This document shows positions 17,913-27,558 of a stretch of DNA of 38,828 nucleotides, one piece after another. Each line of letters begins with the position of its first letter. Positions within the stretch are counted from its first letter, which is position 1. Position numbers and translations under genes: made by a program. The stretch spans positions 1 through 38,828 of the forward strand of contig JAFGSR010000215.1 of the NCBI GenBank assembly GCA_016934515.1. The letters are read 5' to 3'. The DNA comes from Sedimentisphaerales bacterium. Lineage in GTDB: Bacteria > Planctomycetota > Phycisphaerae > Sedimentisphaerales > SM23-30. The notes beneath the pieces are model-generated. The model was not told the origin of the DNA, did not search any database, and saw only the letters and a list, made by a program, of their open reading frames with translations.

Positions 17913-18617
17913 TTATTTGGATGGATTGTTTCCTTGCTGCATGGTTTCTTGACCACTGTCAATTTGGCTGCAATGTACAAGAAACACACGAGTCGCCGTG
18001 TAATAGTTTTCGTATTCTGGTTGATTCTTGGGTGCAGGCTGACTTATATCAATCGTGATTTCCACAGCCTGGGGTAAAGTGTCCTCCATGGCTGCGGAGT
18101 CCCAGTTGTCCAACCAATCATAACCATCGTAATAATTCAGATTCAGAGACGCGACATCCCGACAGAGAATTTCTTCATGATATTCCGGTGTCGCTGAAGG
18201 TAACAGATTCACTGTCGTACGCCGCACCAGATAATTAGTCTGATTGTTGTATGAAGGTGTCAACAGCAACTCCACCTGAACAATATCACTCACCACGCCG
18301 GGAATATGGGGCGAATATCGGCTGGTATAAAACAGTAAAGTGTCACTGTCACGCCCGCGACTATCAACCCCGCTGAAGCCTTGAAATACACCTTCCAGAA
18401 TTCCGGTTGGCGGCAGCGATGCTTCAATGTCCTGCTGTAAAATTTTTAAAATTATCCGCGACTGGCGCACCGGACCCACCGCCGCCTCAGCTCTTTCTTT
18501 GGATTTTAAGCCGATATACAAACTGCCATACAGCGAACCTGCCAGAACCACCATCATCCCCATGGCGGCCAGCAACTCCAGCAGAGTAAAACCTTTTGTT
18601 CCGGCTTTTTGTTTCAT
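17913..18617 (-). CDS. gspJ: Type II secretion minor pseudopilin GspJ
   Basis: A 234-residue prepilin. Short basic leader MKQKAGTKG, cleavage before FTLLELLAAMGMMVVLAGS with Glu+5, then a long hydrophobic helix. The body has QSRIILKILQQDIEAS and a tail matching the GspJ fold (AVEITIDI, TATRVFLVHC). Size and order between gspI and gspK support GspJ. It starts 6 bp after the gspI stop. With GspI and GspK it forms the pseudopilus tip that primes assembly. Confidence 0.9.
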   Translation of the reverse strand: MKQKAGTKGFTLLELLAAMGMMVVLAGSLYGSLYIGLKSKERAEAAVGPVRQSRIILKILQQDIEASLPPTGILEGVFQGFSGVDSRGRDSDTLLFYTSRYSPHIPGVVSDIVQVELLLTPSYNNQTNYLVRRTTVNLLPSATPEYHEEILCRDVASLNLNYYDGYDWLDNWDSAAMEDTLPQAVEITIDISQPAPKNQPEYENYYTATRVFLVHCSQIDSGQETMQQGNNPSK

Positions 18618-18623
18618 TTTCAG

Positions 18624-19016
18624 CTATTCCTGAGGATATACCAGCGTATTCAGAGTTACCATTCGCTCTTGCTGAGCGTCCTCCCAAAGCACGTTTACCG
18701 TAATTTCTTTTAACGATGCCTGCCCCCACTCGACTACCTCAACCTCCCAGCGATACTCGGGCCATTCCGGGCGAAAATCTCCAGTTTGTGCCCCGTCGAG
18801 ATAGTCCTGCGTAACCAGCAATTCTGCCAACTTGTTTTCCGCTAATGAGCAGGCTTCTACCTGTTGAACGGAATGATCCGCCAATCGGACCACCATCCCT
18901 ATACCTTTCATAGCCACAGGTATAATGATTGCTATCAGCACAAAAGTGGCCAGAATTTCCAACAGGGTAAATCCCCGGCTGGAATTTTTGGCTAAACAAA
19001 ATTTTGAGCTTATCAT
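18624..19016 (-). CDS. gspI: Type II secretion minor pseudopilin GspI
   Basis: A 130-residue prepilin. I place the start at 19016, where ATGA overlaps the gspH stop; the reading frame stays open upstream (an ATG at 19022 and further to 19136), but this would run far into gspH. The leader MISSKFCLAKNSSRG is followed by FTLLEILATFVLIAIIIPVA with Glu+5, then a short C-terminal domain (SLAENKLAELLV, typical of GspI, and EYRWEVEVVEW). Family size is about 120-130 residues, supporting the short form. It nucleates the GspI-J-K tip. Confidence 0.9.
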   Translation of the reverse strand: MISSKFCLAKNSSRGFTLLEILATFVLIAIIIPVAMKGIGMVVRLADHSVQQVEACSLAENKLAELLVTQDYLDGAQTGDFRPEWPEYRWEVEVVEWGQASLKEITVNVLWEDAQQERMVTLNTLVYPQE

Positions 19017-19591
19017 TTCCATTCGTTTAACGGATCTTCCGATTTGGTTATATAATAATTTTCCGTAGGCGTAGGGCACACAATCGTAACCTCTTCCCCG
19101 CTCCGGTTTACCAATCGAATCATACCCTCCTGACAACGTCCGGTGGGATCAAACTCGATATAATACTCCCGCTGGTTTGGTGCAAGTCCCTGCAGTTGCA
19201 TAGTAGTGCTCTCCGGCAGCCTGAAAATCCGGCCCGGTTCGGTATTCAGCAGTCGATATACTCCTTCATCCTGAACCGTTAACCAATACAAACCTTCACT
19301 GGCATTCAGATTTAAACGATACATTTTACCGTCCGCCACCGCCTGAGTTTGAGCCAATCGGGTCAATGCCATAATCTGTTCAGCGGCATAACTGGTTTCT
19401 CGCGAAGCAAAAAATCCTCTCAATGACGGAGACGCAATCGCCAGTAACGTACAAATGATCAGCATCACCAAAACCAGTTCCAGCAGCGTAAAACCGGCAC
19501 ACAAAATCCAACCGGACCGCATCCTCTTATTATTGTCGCCTGCAGCAGGAACGGCATCGATACTAATACAGTGTCCAGTTGACAATATCAT
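19013..19591 (-). CDS. gspH: Type II secretion minor pseudopilin GspH
   Basis: A prepilin of 192 residues from the ATG at 19591 or 169 from the ATG at 19522; the frame is open further upstream to 19765 but that part lies within gspG. The 19591 start has GGGGGAG upstream and would overlap gspG by 29 bp; the 19522 start gives the more usual short leader MRSGWILCAG. Cleavage is before FTLLELVLVMLIICTLLAIA. The body contains AAEQIMALTRLAQTQAVADG, typical of GspH, and a C-terminal beta domain (YYIEFDPTGRCQEGMIRLVN). Its position between gspG and gspI agrees. The identity is firm; the start is not. Confidence 0.88.
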   Translation of the reverse strand: MILSTGHCISIDAVPAAGDNNKRMRSGWILCAGFTLLELVLVMLIICTLLAIASPSLRGFFASRETSYAAEQIMALTRLAQTQAVADGKMYRLNLNASEGLYWLTVQDEGVYRLLNTEPGRIFRLPESTTMQLQGLAPNQREYYIEFDPTGRCQEGMIRLVNRSGEEVTIVCPTPTENYYITKSEDPLNEWK

Positions 19592-20018
19592 CGTCTCCCC
19601 CTTCCTGGCCGTTGGGACCATAGGAATACAGGTCGTATCCATAGGTATTATATTGACCAGGATATTTGTATATATAAGGGGAGCCCCAGGGATCCATGGA
19701 AATCCCTCTCTTGATATAAGGGCCCTTCCATTCCAATGCATTACCTGGCGGCACTGCCAGGACATTTAAACCCTCTGATACCGTTGGATAACGCCCCATG
19801 TCAATTTCAAAGGCGTCCAGGGCTAACTCCAAATTCGAAATATCCGTATGCGCCGCCGTTATCCGCGCCTGTTCCGACCGTTTGGTAAATTTCGGCACTA
19901 CCACTGCCGCCAGGACGGTTAAAATCACCAATACCAATAATAACTCAATAAGGGTAAAACCGATTTTGTCCGGTCTCGAATAACAATTGTTAATATGCTT
20001 GTTTTTATAGTATTGCAT
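19563..20018 (-). CDS. gspG: Type II secretion major pseudopilin GspG
   Basis: A 151-residue major pseudopilin. Leader to IG, then FTLIELLLVLVILTVLAAVV with Glu+5 and VPKFTKRSEQARITAAHTDI. The GspG-specific body follows: LELALDAFEIDMGRYPTVSEG, WKGPYIKRG and DPWGSPYIYKYPGQ. The C-terminus (DLYSYGPNGQEGGDDDIVNW) carries the acidic loop that binds the structural calcium in this family. GGGAGTG precedes the ATG. It polymerises into the T2SS pseudopilus after processing by a prepilin peptidase, which is not encoded in this window. Confidence 0.96.
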   Translation of the reverse strand: MQYYKNKHINNCYSRPDKIGFTLIELLLVLVILTVLAAVVVPKFTKRSEQARITAAHTDISNLELALDAFEIDMGRYPTVSEGLNVLAVPPGNALEWKGPYIKRGISMDPWGSPYIYKYPGQYNTYGYDLYSYGPNGQEGGDDDIVNWTLY

Positions 20019-20059
20019 TGTTGTTTTTCACTCCCAGTTAACTGTCCCGGTTTTATCTA

Positions 20060-21277
20060 TTAACGAATAAGTTCCTGAAGATTAAATATAGGCAGCAGCA
20101 TCCCGATAACCACCGTCCCGACAACGGCTGCCATAATAAATAACAACGCCGGTTCTACTAATGCCACCGTCATACGCAAATGCCGATCTAATTCTTCCTC
20201 GTATGCTCCCGCCAGACGAACCAGCTCCTTGTCCAGCCTGCCCGACTCCTCCGCCACAGCCACCATCTCGATAACTGATCCCGGAAACAACTGTGGACAA
20301 TCCGACAAACTTTTCGCCAGCGACGTACCGCTCTGCACCTGTTCTATCGCTCCACTTACTGTTGCGGCCAGGGTTTGATTGCCTATAGCTTCCCTTGCCA
20401 CCTTCAACGAATTTACCAGAGGCACTCCCGATTCAACCAGTGTACCCAGCATCCTGCAAAAACGAACCAGGGCAAAACGCGCCACCCCGATACCAATCAA
20501 CGGACATCGAAGAATAAACTTTTCTATCGCTAGTCTGCCTTCCTCTCGCACCATGGCCCGACGCAGCGAAACCGCGATCAAGACAATTAATATCAAAATA
20601 ATCAGCCAGTACTTGGTAATCAATTCGCTGGCGGCAACTATCGCTCGGGTCAGATCGGGCAACGATCCACCAAATTCGGCAAAAATCGAGGAAAATCGCG
20701 GAATAAAAAATGTCAAAAGAAAAACCAGAATCATCGTGGCCAGTATTGCTAAAATAATCGGATACACCAGCGCCGCCTGTACTTTCCCCTTCAAATCTTG
20801 CTCGCGACTGCGAAATTGCGCAATTTGGCTCAGCACCAAATCGAGAAATCCACCCGTTTCCCCGGCACGCACCATCGCAATATAGACCGGGGGAAAACAT
20901 TTCGGCCATTGGGCCAGTGCCTCCGCTAATGACATGCCCTCGCTCACACAATCACGCACTTGCGACCATTGCTTTTTGGCCGCCGGATTCGAAGCCTCCC
21001 GCGCCAGAATATTCAACGCTCGACTTAAGGGAACGCCCGCCGCCAGCAAATTGGCCAATTCCCGCGTGAACCCTTCCACATCTCTTTTCGAAATATGCAT
21101 CCCTCGAAACGAAAATCGTGTCTTTCCTTCCGCGGGTTTACCCGTTTCTTCTACAGAAACCGGAATCAGCTTCCTTGCCACAATCCGTTCCAATACATTC
21201 GCACGACTGGAAGCCGATATTGTATCAGTAAATTCCCGTCCCTGGGTATCCAAAGCTTTGTATGTGTAGGTAGCCAT
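20060..21277 (-). CDS. gspF: Type II secretion inner-membrane protein GspF
   Basis: A 405-residue polytopic platform protein. It opens with the family start ATYTYKALDTQGREFTDTI and has two T2SSF helical domains: the first around LANLLAAGVPLSRALNIL and GEMSLAEALA-like GMSLAEALAQWPKCFP with VRAGETGGFLDLVL, the second around LGTLVESGVPLVNSLKVA and GTSLAKSLSDCPQLFP with VAVAEESGRLDKEL. Three hydrophobic stretches lie near 167-190, 217-235 and the C-terminus (EPALLFIMAAVVGTVVIGML). It transmits GspE motion to the growing pseudopilus. It starts 14 bp after gspE and ends 41 bp before gspG. Confidence 0.96.
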   Translation of the reverse strand: MATYTYKALDTQGREFTDTISASSRANVLERIVARKLIPVSVEETGKPAEGKTRFSFRGMHISKRDVEGFTRELANLLAAGVPLSRALNILAREASNPAAKKQWSQVRDCVSEGMSLAEALAQWPKCFPPVYIAMVRAGETGGFLDLVLSQIAQFRSREQDLKGKVQAALVYPIILAILATMILVFLLTFFIPRFSSIFAEFGGSLPDLTRAIVAASELITKYWLIILILIVLIAVSLRRAMVREEGRLAIEKFILRCPLIGIGVARFALVRFCRMLGTLVESGVPLVNSLKVAREAIGNQTLAATVSGAIEQVQSGTSLAKSLSDCPQLFPGSVIEMVAVAEESGRLDKELVRLAGAYEEELDRHLRMTVALVEPALLFIMAAVVGTVVIGMLLPIFNLQELIR

Positions 21278-21291
21278 TGCCTCGTTTCCCG

Positions 21292-23004
21292 TTACAAAAG
21301 ATTACCTTTGGTGATTCTCATGACTTCCTCAACCGTGGTTTGTCCCTGAACTAGATAACGGAACGCATCTTCACGCAGGCTCTTCATTCCCTGTCGGGCC
21401 GCCGTCTTACGAATCGCTCTGCTCGAAGCACCTTCGAGAATTTGCCCGCGTATCTCTTCGGTTACAACCATCAACTCGAAGATACCCTGACGACCCAAAT
21501 ATCCGGTTCCCTGACAATTTCGGCATCCTCGACCATGACATAGCACTTCCGGCAACTCGCCTCCAAACTGCTGTCGCAGAATGTCTAGTTCCGCCTCCGC
21601 CGTTTCTTCCCGACACTCTGAACAGATAAGTCGCACCAGTCGCTGAGCGATAACCGCTTCCAACGATGATGCTACCAGGTAAGGTTCAATCCCCATATCC
21701 ACCAGCCTCGTTAGAGCTCCAGGTGCATCATTGGTATGCAAGGTGGAAAATACCAGGTGACCGGTTAAAGAGGCCTGCACCGCTATTTCCGCCGTCTCCA
21801 GGTCTCGAATCTCACCAATGAGAATCACATCCGGATCATGACGCAATATCGATCGCAAACCCCGGGCAAATGTCAGTCCCGCCTTCGTGGAAACTTGGAT
21901 TTGGTTCACACCACGCAATTGGTATTCAATGGGATCTTCAATCGTTACAATTTTTCTCTCAATATCATTGATTTGCGAAAGGGCCGCGTAAAGAGTTGTG
22001 GTTTTTCCACTGCCGGTTGGACCCGTTACCAGAATGATTCCGTGCGGCAATGTCATAATTCTCTCAAAATTATGACGATCCTCTTCGGACATCCCCAGTT
22101 GCTCTGGGCCTAAAAGCATCGACGTTTGATCCAGCAAACGCAACACTACCGCTTCACCATGCAGCATGGGAATAACCGATACCCGAACATCAATTTCCCG
22201 CTCCGCAATCCTGATCTTGATTCGACCGTCCTGAGGCAATCGTTTTTCTGCAATATCCAAAAAACTTAGAATCTTCAGTCGCGATACAATAGCCATCTGG
22301 AATCTTCTTACATCGGCCGGGATGGTCGCTTCTTGGAGAACTCCGTCAATTCGATATCGTACCCGCAGGACATCTTCAAAGGGTTCAAAATGCACATCGG
22401 TAGCACGTAATTCTATCGCTTCGGTGAGTATTTGATTCACAAAACGAATGATCGTGGCTCCCTCGTCTTCGTCCGTAAGGTCAATATCGCCCTCAATCGA
22501 TTTTTCAATAATTTCCAGCCCACTTGCATTGGCTTGCGAAACCATCGATTGCATCGTGTCGGCACCTACTCCCAAATATCGTTTTATACATCGCTCTATT
22601 TCTAATGAGGGAGCAAGAGCCATCTCCAAATCCCTGCCGGTGGCCAGTCGAAGCTGATCCATTCCCGAAGTCTCAAACAAACTGCTGGTCGCCACCAATA
22701 CTGCCCCGTTACGTTCTTCCAGGGGTAAAATCTTTTGTTCCAGCAGAATCCGGGCCGGAAATTGACGTAAAAACTCCTTCGTAGGAGGATTATTCTCCAG
22801 GTCAATATACGGAACTTTAAATTCTTCCGACAAAAATCGCAGGTACTGCTCTTCCGATAATCCGCCTACGGTCAAGAGTGCCTGATCGATAGATTTTCCT
22901 TCGACCAGATACTCTCTGACCTGTTCGGCGACTTGAGGATGTAAAAGCTTACTGTCCTCTAATTTTTGCAAAAGAGCCATGCTCACGGCTTTATTTCCCT
23001 TCAC
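21292..23004 (-). CDS. gspE: Type II secretion ATPase GspE
   Basis: A secretion ATPase of up to 570 residues. The N-terminal MshEN-like domain (about 15-145) contains LSEEQYLRFLSEEFKVPYIDL. The ATPase core has Walker A GPTGSGKTTTLY (about 328-339), the Asp box around KIVTIEDPIEYQL, Walker B VILIGEIRD (about 393-401) and the His box (STLHTNDAPGA). The zinc segment has CSEC (461-464) and a downstream group, C489, C494 and C497. The start is uncertain: GTG at 23004, GTG at 22986 (AAGGGA about 9 bp upstream) or ATG at 22980; all give the same core. It powers pseudopilus assembly from the cytoplasmic face, docking on the GspL-like protein. Confidence 0.96.
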   Translation of the reverse strand: MKGNKAVSMALLQKLEDSKLLHPQVAEQVREYLVEGKSIDQALLTVGGLSEEQYLRFLSEEFKVPYIDLENNPPTKEFLRQFPARILLEQKILPLEERNGAVLVATSSLFETSGMDQLRLATGRDLEMALAPSLEIERCIKRYLGVGADTMQSMVSQANASGLEIIEKSIEGDIDLTDEDEGATIIRFVNQILTEAIELRATDVHFEPFEDVLRVRYRIDGVLQEATIPADVRRFQMAIVSRLKILSFLDIAEKRLPQDGRIKIRIAEREIDVRVSVIPMLHGEAVVLRLLDQTSMLLGPEQLGMSEEDRHNFERIMTLPHGIILVTGPTGSGKTTTLYAALSQINDIERKIVTIEDPIEYQLRGVNQIQVSTKAGLTFARGLRSILRHDPDVILIGEIRDLETAEIAVQASLTGHLVFSTLHTNDAPGALTRLVDMGIEPYLVASSLEAVIAQRLVRLICSECREETAEAELDILRQQFGGELPEVLCHGRGCRNCQGTGYLGRQGIFELMVVTEEIRGQILEGASSRAIRKTAARQGMKSLREDAFRYLVQGQTTVEEVMRITKGNLL

Positions 23005-23033
23005 TAAACCTAAATATCAGCGTTTGGGGTGTC

Positions 23034-23636
23034 TTAGTCAAGATAGCCCATTAAAACTAATTGAGCTTCCTGGCGGACGGTCAACACTTTACGCAATTCT
23101 TCTTTGGCTTTAGCGAGTTTCTGTTTGCCCTTTTCTCGTGCTGTACGCACTGCCGTCAACGTTTTTTTGATTTGATCGGGGGTGGATTTTTCATCTTCCA
23201 GAACTGTCTGAAGTGCCGCCGTACTCTTTTCTATTTCCGACGGAGGTGGACTGCTTGCTGCGGCCTCTCCTGTTGCAGTACCTTGATTACGGCCTTGACC
23301 ACCACGACTACCCGGACCTCCTGGACCTCTGCCCCCACGACCAAATCCTCTCATCCCGCTGCTATTTACTTCACGAGACAGAGTTACCACGGATGTTAGT
23401 CGTGGTTCGATGATTTTCCACTCTTCATCTTTGACCGCCAGGTTTTCCTTTAAACGTTCCATCATTCTTTGCTGCATTTGAGCCGGATCGAAACGCATCC
23501 CGCCCTGACCCCTGCCCGGACCACGACCACGACCCGTACTGGCCCCCGGATCTTGTTGGGATTGCAATTGACCAATCAAGATTATGCTAAATAGTCCCGC
23601 AATAACGAAACCAATAACCATTTTTCGTGAAAACAT
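23034..23636 (-). CDS. Spy/CpxP-like periplasmic protein with Gly/Arg-rich tracts
   Basis: A 200-residue predicted exported protein heading the T2SS operon, 29 bp before gspE. An N-terminal hydrophobic signal (about 5-25) is followed by a Gly/Arg-rich stretch (about 35-47, GRGRGPGRGQGG), an amphipathic helix (MQQRMMERLKENLAVKDEEW), a second Gly/Arg-rich stretch (about 94-117) and a long charged helical C-terminus ending LTVRQEAQLVLMGYLD. The helical parts resemble Spy/CpxP-type LTxxQ chaperone-like proteins in layout. Function is not assigned. Shared tract composition with GspD and the shared operon suggest that it acts with the secretion channel. AAGGAG precedes the ATG. Confidence 0.72.
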   Translation of the reverse strand: MFSRKMVIGFVIAGLFSIILIGQLQSQQDPGASTGRGRGPGRGQGGMRFDPAQMQQRMMERLKENLAVKDEEWKIIEPRLTSVVTLSREVNSSGMRGFGRGGRGPGGPGSRGGQGRNQGTATGEAAASSPPPSEIEKSTAALQTVLEDEKSTPDQIKKTLTAVRTAREKGKQKLAKAKEELRKVLTVRQEAQLVLMGYLD

Positions 23637-23701
23637 AGTTAAACTCCTTAATCACAAATAGTTAAGTTAATAAAAAAATTCATTAAACACGAATATCCTG
23701 C

Positions 23702-23707
23702 ATTATA
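23702..23707 (-). promoter_or_regulatory. Candidate -10 element for the type II secretion operon
   Basis: A perfect TATAAT on the minus strand, 66 bp upstream of the Spy-like start codon, in the only long gap before the operon. No good -35 is found 16-18 bp further upstream, so the call is weak. Confidence 0.35.
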
Positions 23708-24114
23708 CCTTACCTGGCGGGGCACGACACATATCAAGATTTTCGAAGCGTGCAGCATCGGCGATTAAGGTCAAAATAACCTTCCACCTTGTTTGCATAA
23801 TGTAATATGTCCATTTAGACGGTTTGCGGCGGGCAAATTCGTTTTCAACCAAAGCTACAGTACTTCTACCGACTGCTAAAATGCATCCATACACTTGTTT
23901 AACGAATCCCTTACCAGTTTATTGCATGGAAAATATTTTTGAAATTTCCCCCAAAGTGTTCTGTGTGAATAAACATAAGTTTATTAAAATAAACACTTTA
24001 TGTACCGATTGCTTCATCTCGCCGGCACCGGAGCTTATCCTCCAGATCAATATCCTATTAGACAATGAATAAATCTCCTAAGGGGCCTCAAAACAGCTAT
24101 TTTACAAGGTTCCT

Positions 24115-24143
24115 TTGAGTTTTTGAGACAGATTTGATATTCT
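24115..24143 (+). promoter_or_regulatory. Candidate promoter for the beta-helix/GH28 cluster
   Basis: TTGAGT at 24115-24120 and TATTCT at 24138-24143 with a 17-bp spacer, each 4 of 6 to the sigma-70 consensus. It lies about 85 bp before the ATG at 24227. Confidence 0.3.
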
Positions 24144-24226
24144 ATTAGCCATAAAGTCGCTGCGGCGTAGCTGAGTAAGGATATAAATCTCATATTGGAA
24201 ATCCCAGTTTATTGTAGGAGTTCACA

Positions 24227-26317
24227 ATGTTACGTAATCTCGTACCGGTAATAATCGTTCTGAGCGTTTGTAATTATTGTCCTGCTCTTACTTTATATGT
24301 TTCTCCCCATGGCAGCGATTCGTGGTCGGGTAAGGTTCCAACTCCCAACGCTGCTGCGACTGACGGTCCCAAAGCTACCATTGCCGGTGCCCGTAACGAG
24401 ATCAGAAGCATCAAGGCCGATGGGGAATTGACCGAACCCGTCACCGTTATCATCGCCCAGGGCGAGTATCCCCAATTCGAGCCGGTCGTCTTCACGCCTG
24501 CTGACAGCGGCACTCAATCTGCACCGATAATTTACCGTGCAGCCAATGGTGCAAAACCCCTGATAAGCGGTGGAGTCGAGATTACCGGCTTTATGATAAC
24601 CGACGATGGCCTTTGGCAGGGTCAAATACCTGAATCCCTCCGAAAACAAAAGCCCTTTGAGCAGCTTTACGTTAATGGCCGCCGGGCGATCCGTGCTCGT
24701 ACTCCGAATCAGTATTATTATAAAATGCTCGATGTCAAAGAGCAGGTCATCGAAAAAGGTTCAGGCAGCACCCCTGAAAAAGCCACCCAGCAGATAAAGA
24801 TAAAACCCGAAGAACTCGAAAACATCTCAAACCTTTCCCAGGCAGAACTGGGCGACGTTCACATGGTTGCCTATCACAAATGGGACCAGACCCGCAAACC
24901 AATCCTCGGCATTGACCCTGCCAGTCAGATCTTTACGATTGGTGGGGCGGGTATGAAGCCATGGAACAACCTGCATAAGGACATTCGATATTTCTTTGAA
25001 AATATCAGGTCGGCTCTCGATGCTCCGGGCGAATGGTTCCTTGATCGCAACGGTAAAATTCTCTATAAACCGCATCCGGGCGAGAACATCGACACCGCCA
25101 AAATCATCGCACCGGTTGCCGAACACTTCATCATCTTTAAGGGCCAACCTGATCAAGGCCGCTACGTCAGCCACATAACACTCAAAGGCTTGGTGTTTAG
25201 TTTCTCCGGCTATCGCCACGGCCCGGAAGGCTTTGAACCATACCAAGCCGCGTCAGGCATTGATGCGCCAGTCATAGCCGACGGCGTACACGATATCAGC
25301 CTCGACTCATGCGAAATATCGCACATCGGCAAATACGCTCTCTGGTTCCGCGATTCATGTAAAAATTGCGTTGTCAGTCAGTGCTACATGCACGACCTGG
25401 GCGGCGGCGGCGTTCGCATCGGCCAAACCTCAACTGTTCCGGACGAACTCAACCAGACTAGCCATATCAAACTCGACAATAACATAATCCATTCCGGCGG
25501 CCACGTCTTCCCCTGTGCTGTCGGTGTTTTCATCGGACACAGCAGCGATAACATCGTAACCCACAATGACATCAGCGATCTCACTTACACCGGCGTCTCA
25601 GTCGGCTGGCGATGGGGCTACGATCCCAGCATCGCCAAACGCAACACCATCGATTTCAACCACATACACCATATTGGTCTTGGCGTACTTAGCGATATGG
25701 CGGCGGTTTACACACTTGGCCCGTCCGAAGGTACCACCGTAAGCAATAACGTCGTTCATGATATCAACTCCTACTCCTACGGCGGGTGGGGCCTTTACAC
25801 TGATGAAGGCTCGACCGGCATCACCATGGAAAATAACCTCGTTTACCACACAAAAACCGGCGGCTTCCACCAACACTACGGCAAAGAAAATGTCATCAAA
25901 AACAACATCTTTGCTTTCAGCAAACTCTACCAACTCCAGGCTACCCGTGTCGAAAACCATCTGTCGTTTACCCTGGCATACAACATTGTCTATTACGACC
26001 AGGGCCTGTGCCTGCAGGGGCCATGGGACAAAATCAACCTCGTGATGAAAAACAACTGCTACTATAATTCTGCCGGAAAAGACGTTACTTTCCTAAACAT
26101 GACTTTTCAGCAGTGGCAGCAGACCGGCAAAGACGCAGGTTCTATCGTTGCTGATCCGCTGTTCGTCGATGTCGCAAAATATGATTTTCACTTAAAGCCT
26201 GATTCCCCGGTTATAAAGATCGGCTTTAAGCCATTTGATTATTCGACCGCGGGTGTTTATGGTAGTAAGCAATGGTGTTTGACTGCCGACAGCCTGACGT
26301 TTCGCCCGGTCGAATAA
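24227..26317 (+). CDS. Secreted right-handed parallel beta-helix protein (GH141-like)
   Basis: A 696-residue secreted protein. The signal peptide ([18 protein letters not shown]) runs straight into [20 protein letters not shown] and [16 protein letters not shown], then [20 protein letters not shown] and [10 protein letters not shown], a combination typical of GH141-type and related beta-helix enzymes. The central part (about 300-600) is a right-handed parallel beta-helix with recurrent rungs ([58 protein letters not shown]). GH141 includes fucosidase and xylanase activities; which applies cannot be told. AGGAG lies before the ATG. It is the first gene of a six-gene plus-strand run ending with nagA. 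The coding sequence is notably rich in C-ending codons. Confidence 0.87.
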   Translation: MLRNLVPVIIVLSVCNYCPALTLYVSPHGSDSWSGKVPTPNAAATDGPKATIAGARNEIRSIKADGELTEPVTVIIAQGEYPQFEPVVFTPADSGTQSAPIIYRAANGAKPLISGGVEITGFMITDDGLWQGQIPESLRKQKPFEQLYVNGRRAIRARTPNQYYYKMLDVKEQVIEKGSGSTPEKATQQIKIKPEELENISNLSQAELGDVHMVAYHKWDQTRKPILGIDPASQIFTIGGAGMKPWNNLHKDIRYFFENIRSALDAPGEWFLDRNGKILYKPHPGENIDTAKIIAPVAEHFIIFKGQPDQGRYVSHITLKGLVFSFSGYRHGPEGFEPYQAASGIDAPVIADGVHDISLDSCEISHIGKYALWFRDSCKNCVVSQCYMHDLGGGGVRIGQTSTVPDELNQTSHIKLDNNIIHSGGHVFPCAVGVFIGHSSDNIVTHNDISDLTYTGVSVGWRWGYDPSIAKRNTIDFNHIHHIGLGVLSDMAAVYTLGPSEGTTVSNNVVHDINSYSYGGWGLYTDEGSTGITMENNLVYHTKTGGFHQHYGKENVIKNNIFAFSKLYQLQATRVENHLSFTLAYNIVYYDQGLCLQGPWDKINLVMKNNCYYNSAGKDVTFLNMTFQQWQQTGKDAGSIVADPLFVDVAKYDFHLKPDSPVIKIGFKPFDYSTAGVYGSKQWCLTADSLTFRPVE

Positions 26318-26384
26318 CTAACACCTTTGACTTCCTGGTTTTTGTGCACTACCATGACGGGCCAAGAAAATTGCCGGAGTTTAA

Positions 26385-27470
26385 ATGGCTGAACATAATT
26401 ATAATTTAGCTCTAAGTAACCCTGTCTTGCCTGTGGATATTGTCCTTAGCCCGGTGTGGTGGTACAAGCATGTGGGTATTACGTTCGATGAGGATTTTTT
26501 CTTTCATCCGCACAAACGTGTCGAAGTCGAGCGGAAAATGGAAAAAGTTCTTTACGACCGTTGGGGTGGTTTTGGCTTGGGTAATGACCGGGGAAAAGAT
26601 ATCCCTTATGTTGGCGCAGTACATTTGGCGGCAGGATTCCTGCTTTCCGAAATGCTCGGCTGCGAGGTAGAGTATAATCCCGATACGCCTCCACAGGTGC
26701 TTCCCGCCCAAATGGATGACTTGCGACTGGATATCGAACAAATTTTCACCGGCTCAGCTTTCCAGCGACTTCTCCGGCTCACTGAAAACCTTAAAAGCAA
26801 ATTTGGCTATTTGGCCGGAGATGTCAACTGGTCCGGTTTATTAAACCTTGCTCTGGATTTACGCGGACAGGCATTTTTCATGGATATGGTTGACAAACCT
26901 GAACCGGCTAAACAATTTCTAAAAAAAATCGCCCAGGTAATCGAAAAATTCTTCACCTTTATTGAAAAATTAACCGGCACCACCAGCATTTCCGTGAATC
27001 GCGTTGTGCGTTTTTTTGAAAAACCTGTCTGTCTTCATTCGGAGTGTTCCAACACCATGATTTCCACCGATGATTACGAAAAATTTATTTTTCCCATCGA
27101 TTACGCCTGGAGCAAAAAATACCGCCCGTTCGGAATTCATCATTGCGGTACCGATCCGCATCGGTTTGCCGAATCTTTTGCACTCTTGCCCCACCTGGAT
27201 TTCCTGGATGTGGGCTGGGGAGGCAACGTAAAAAAAATCCGGCAGGCACTACCGAACACGTTCCTGAACCTTCGATTGAGTCCAGTGGAGATAATTGACC
27301 AAAGCGTTGATGAAATCCGTCGGACAATTATCCAATTGGTAGAAGATTCCGGTAATCCCCGTCTCACCGGCGTGTGTTGTATCAATATTGACGACCGGAT
27401 TACCGACGACAAAATAACAACCATCTTTGAAACCGTATTCGAACTACGCCGGAAACACTCCTCCGGTTAA
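26385..27470 (+). CDS. Uroporphyrinogen decarboxylase-like protein (methyltransferase-type), first copy
   Basis: A 361-residue protein of the UroD / cobalamin-linked methyltransferase superfamily. It differs from heme-pathway UroD and carries a zinc-type H-x-C motif (GIHHCGTDPH, His252-His253-Cys254) and a later GVCCINID that could provide the third ligand; an additional HSECSNTM lies near 218. Relatives with this motif transfer methyl groups to or from thiols or corrinoids. GGAG at 26376-26379 supports the ATG. It lies between a secreted beta-helix enzyme and a solute symporter, so the substrate is probably sugar-derived. No corrinoid protein is visible nearby. The fold call is firm; the reaction is unknown. 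Confidence 0.8.
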   Translation: MAEHNYNLALSNPVLPVDIVLSPVWWYKHVGITFDEDFFFHPHKRVEVERKMEKVLYDRWGGFGLGNDRGKDIPYVGAVHLAAGFLLSEMLGCEVEYNPDTPPQVLPAQMDDLRLDIEQIFTGSAFQRLLRLTENLKSKFGYLAGDVNWSGLLNLALDLRGQAFFMDMVDKPEPAKQFLKKIAQVIEKFFTFIEKLTGTTSISVNRVVRFFEKPVCLHSECSNTMISTDDYEKFIFPIDYAWSKKYRPFGIHHCGTDPHRFAESFALLPHLDFLDVGWGGNVKKIRQALPNTFLNLRLSPVEIIDQSVDEIRRTIIQLVEDSGNPRLTGVCCINIDDRITDDKITTIFETVFELRRKHSSG

Positions 27471-27558
27471 ATTGGTCTGTATATCAAAAAATTATTGTTG
27501 GCTTGAAGCACAAAGTGTTAAGTCACGATCTATAAAGCTGGAAAGGAATTAATCCCGG

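Larger units (their letters stand above)
23637..24226. other. 590-bp intergenic region between divergent operons
   Basis: Holds the start regions of the minus-strand secretion operon and the plus-strand beta-helix cluster. A 63-codon minus-strand frame (23703-23894, GTG start, ending in APPGKV) reads with fairly protein-like composition but has no recognisable domain or good ribosome site; it could be a gene remnant. An opposing 82-codon frame at 23824-24072 is mostly its complement. The centre (23930-24000) is very AT-rich. No tRNA or riboswitch was seen. Confidence 0.5.

Noticed and set aside
23824-24072. An 82-codon plus-strand frame in the divergent gap
   Set aside because: Half of it mirrors the opposing 63-codon frame and the rest is AT-rich; no start signal or domain is seen.
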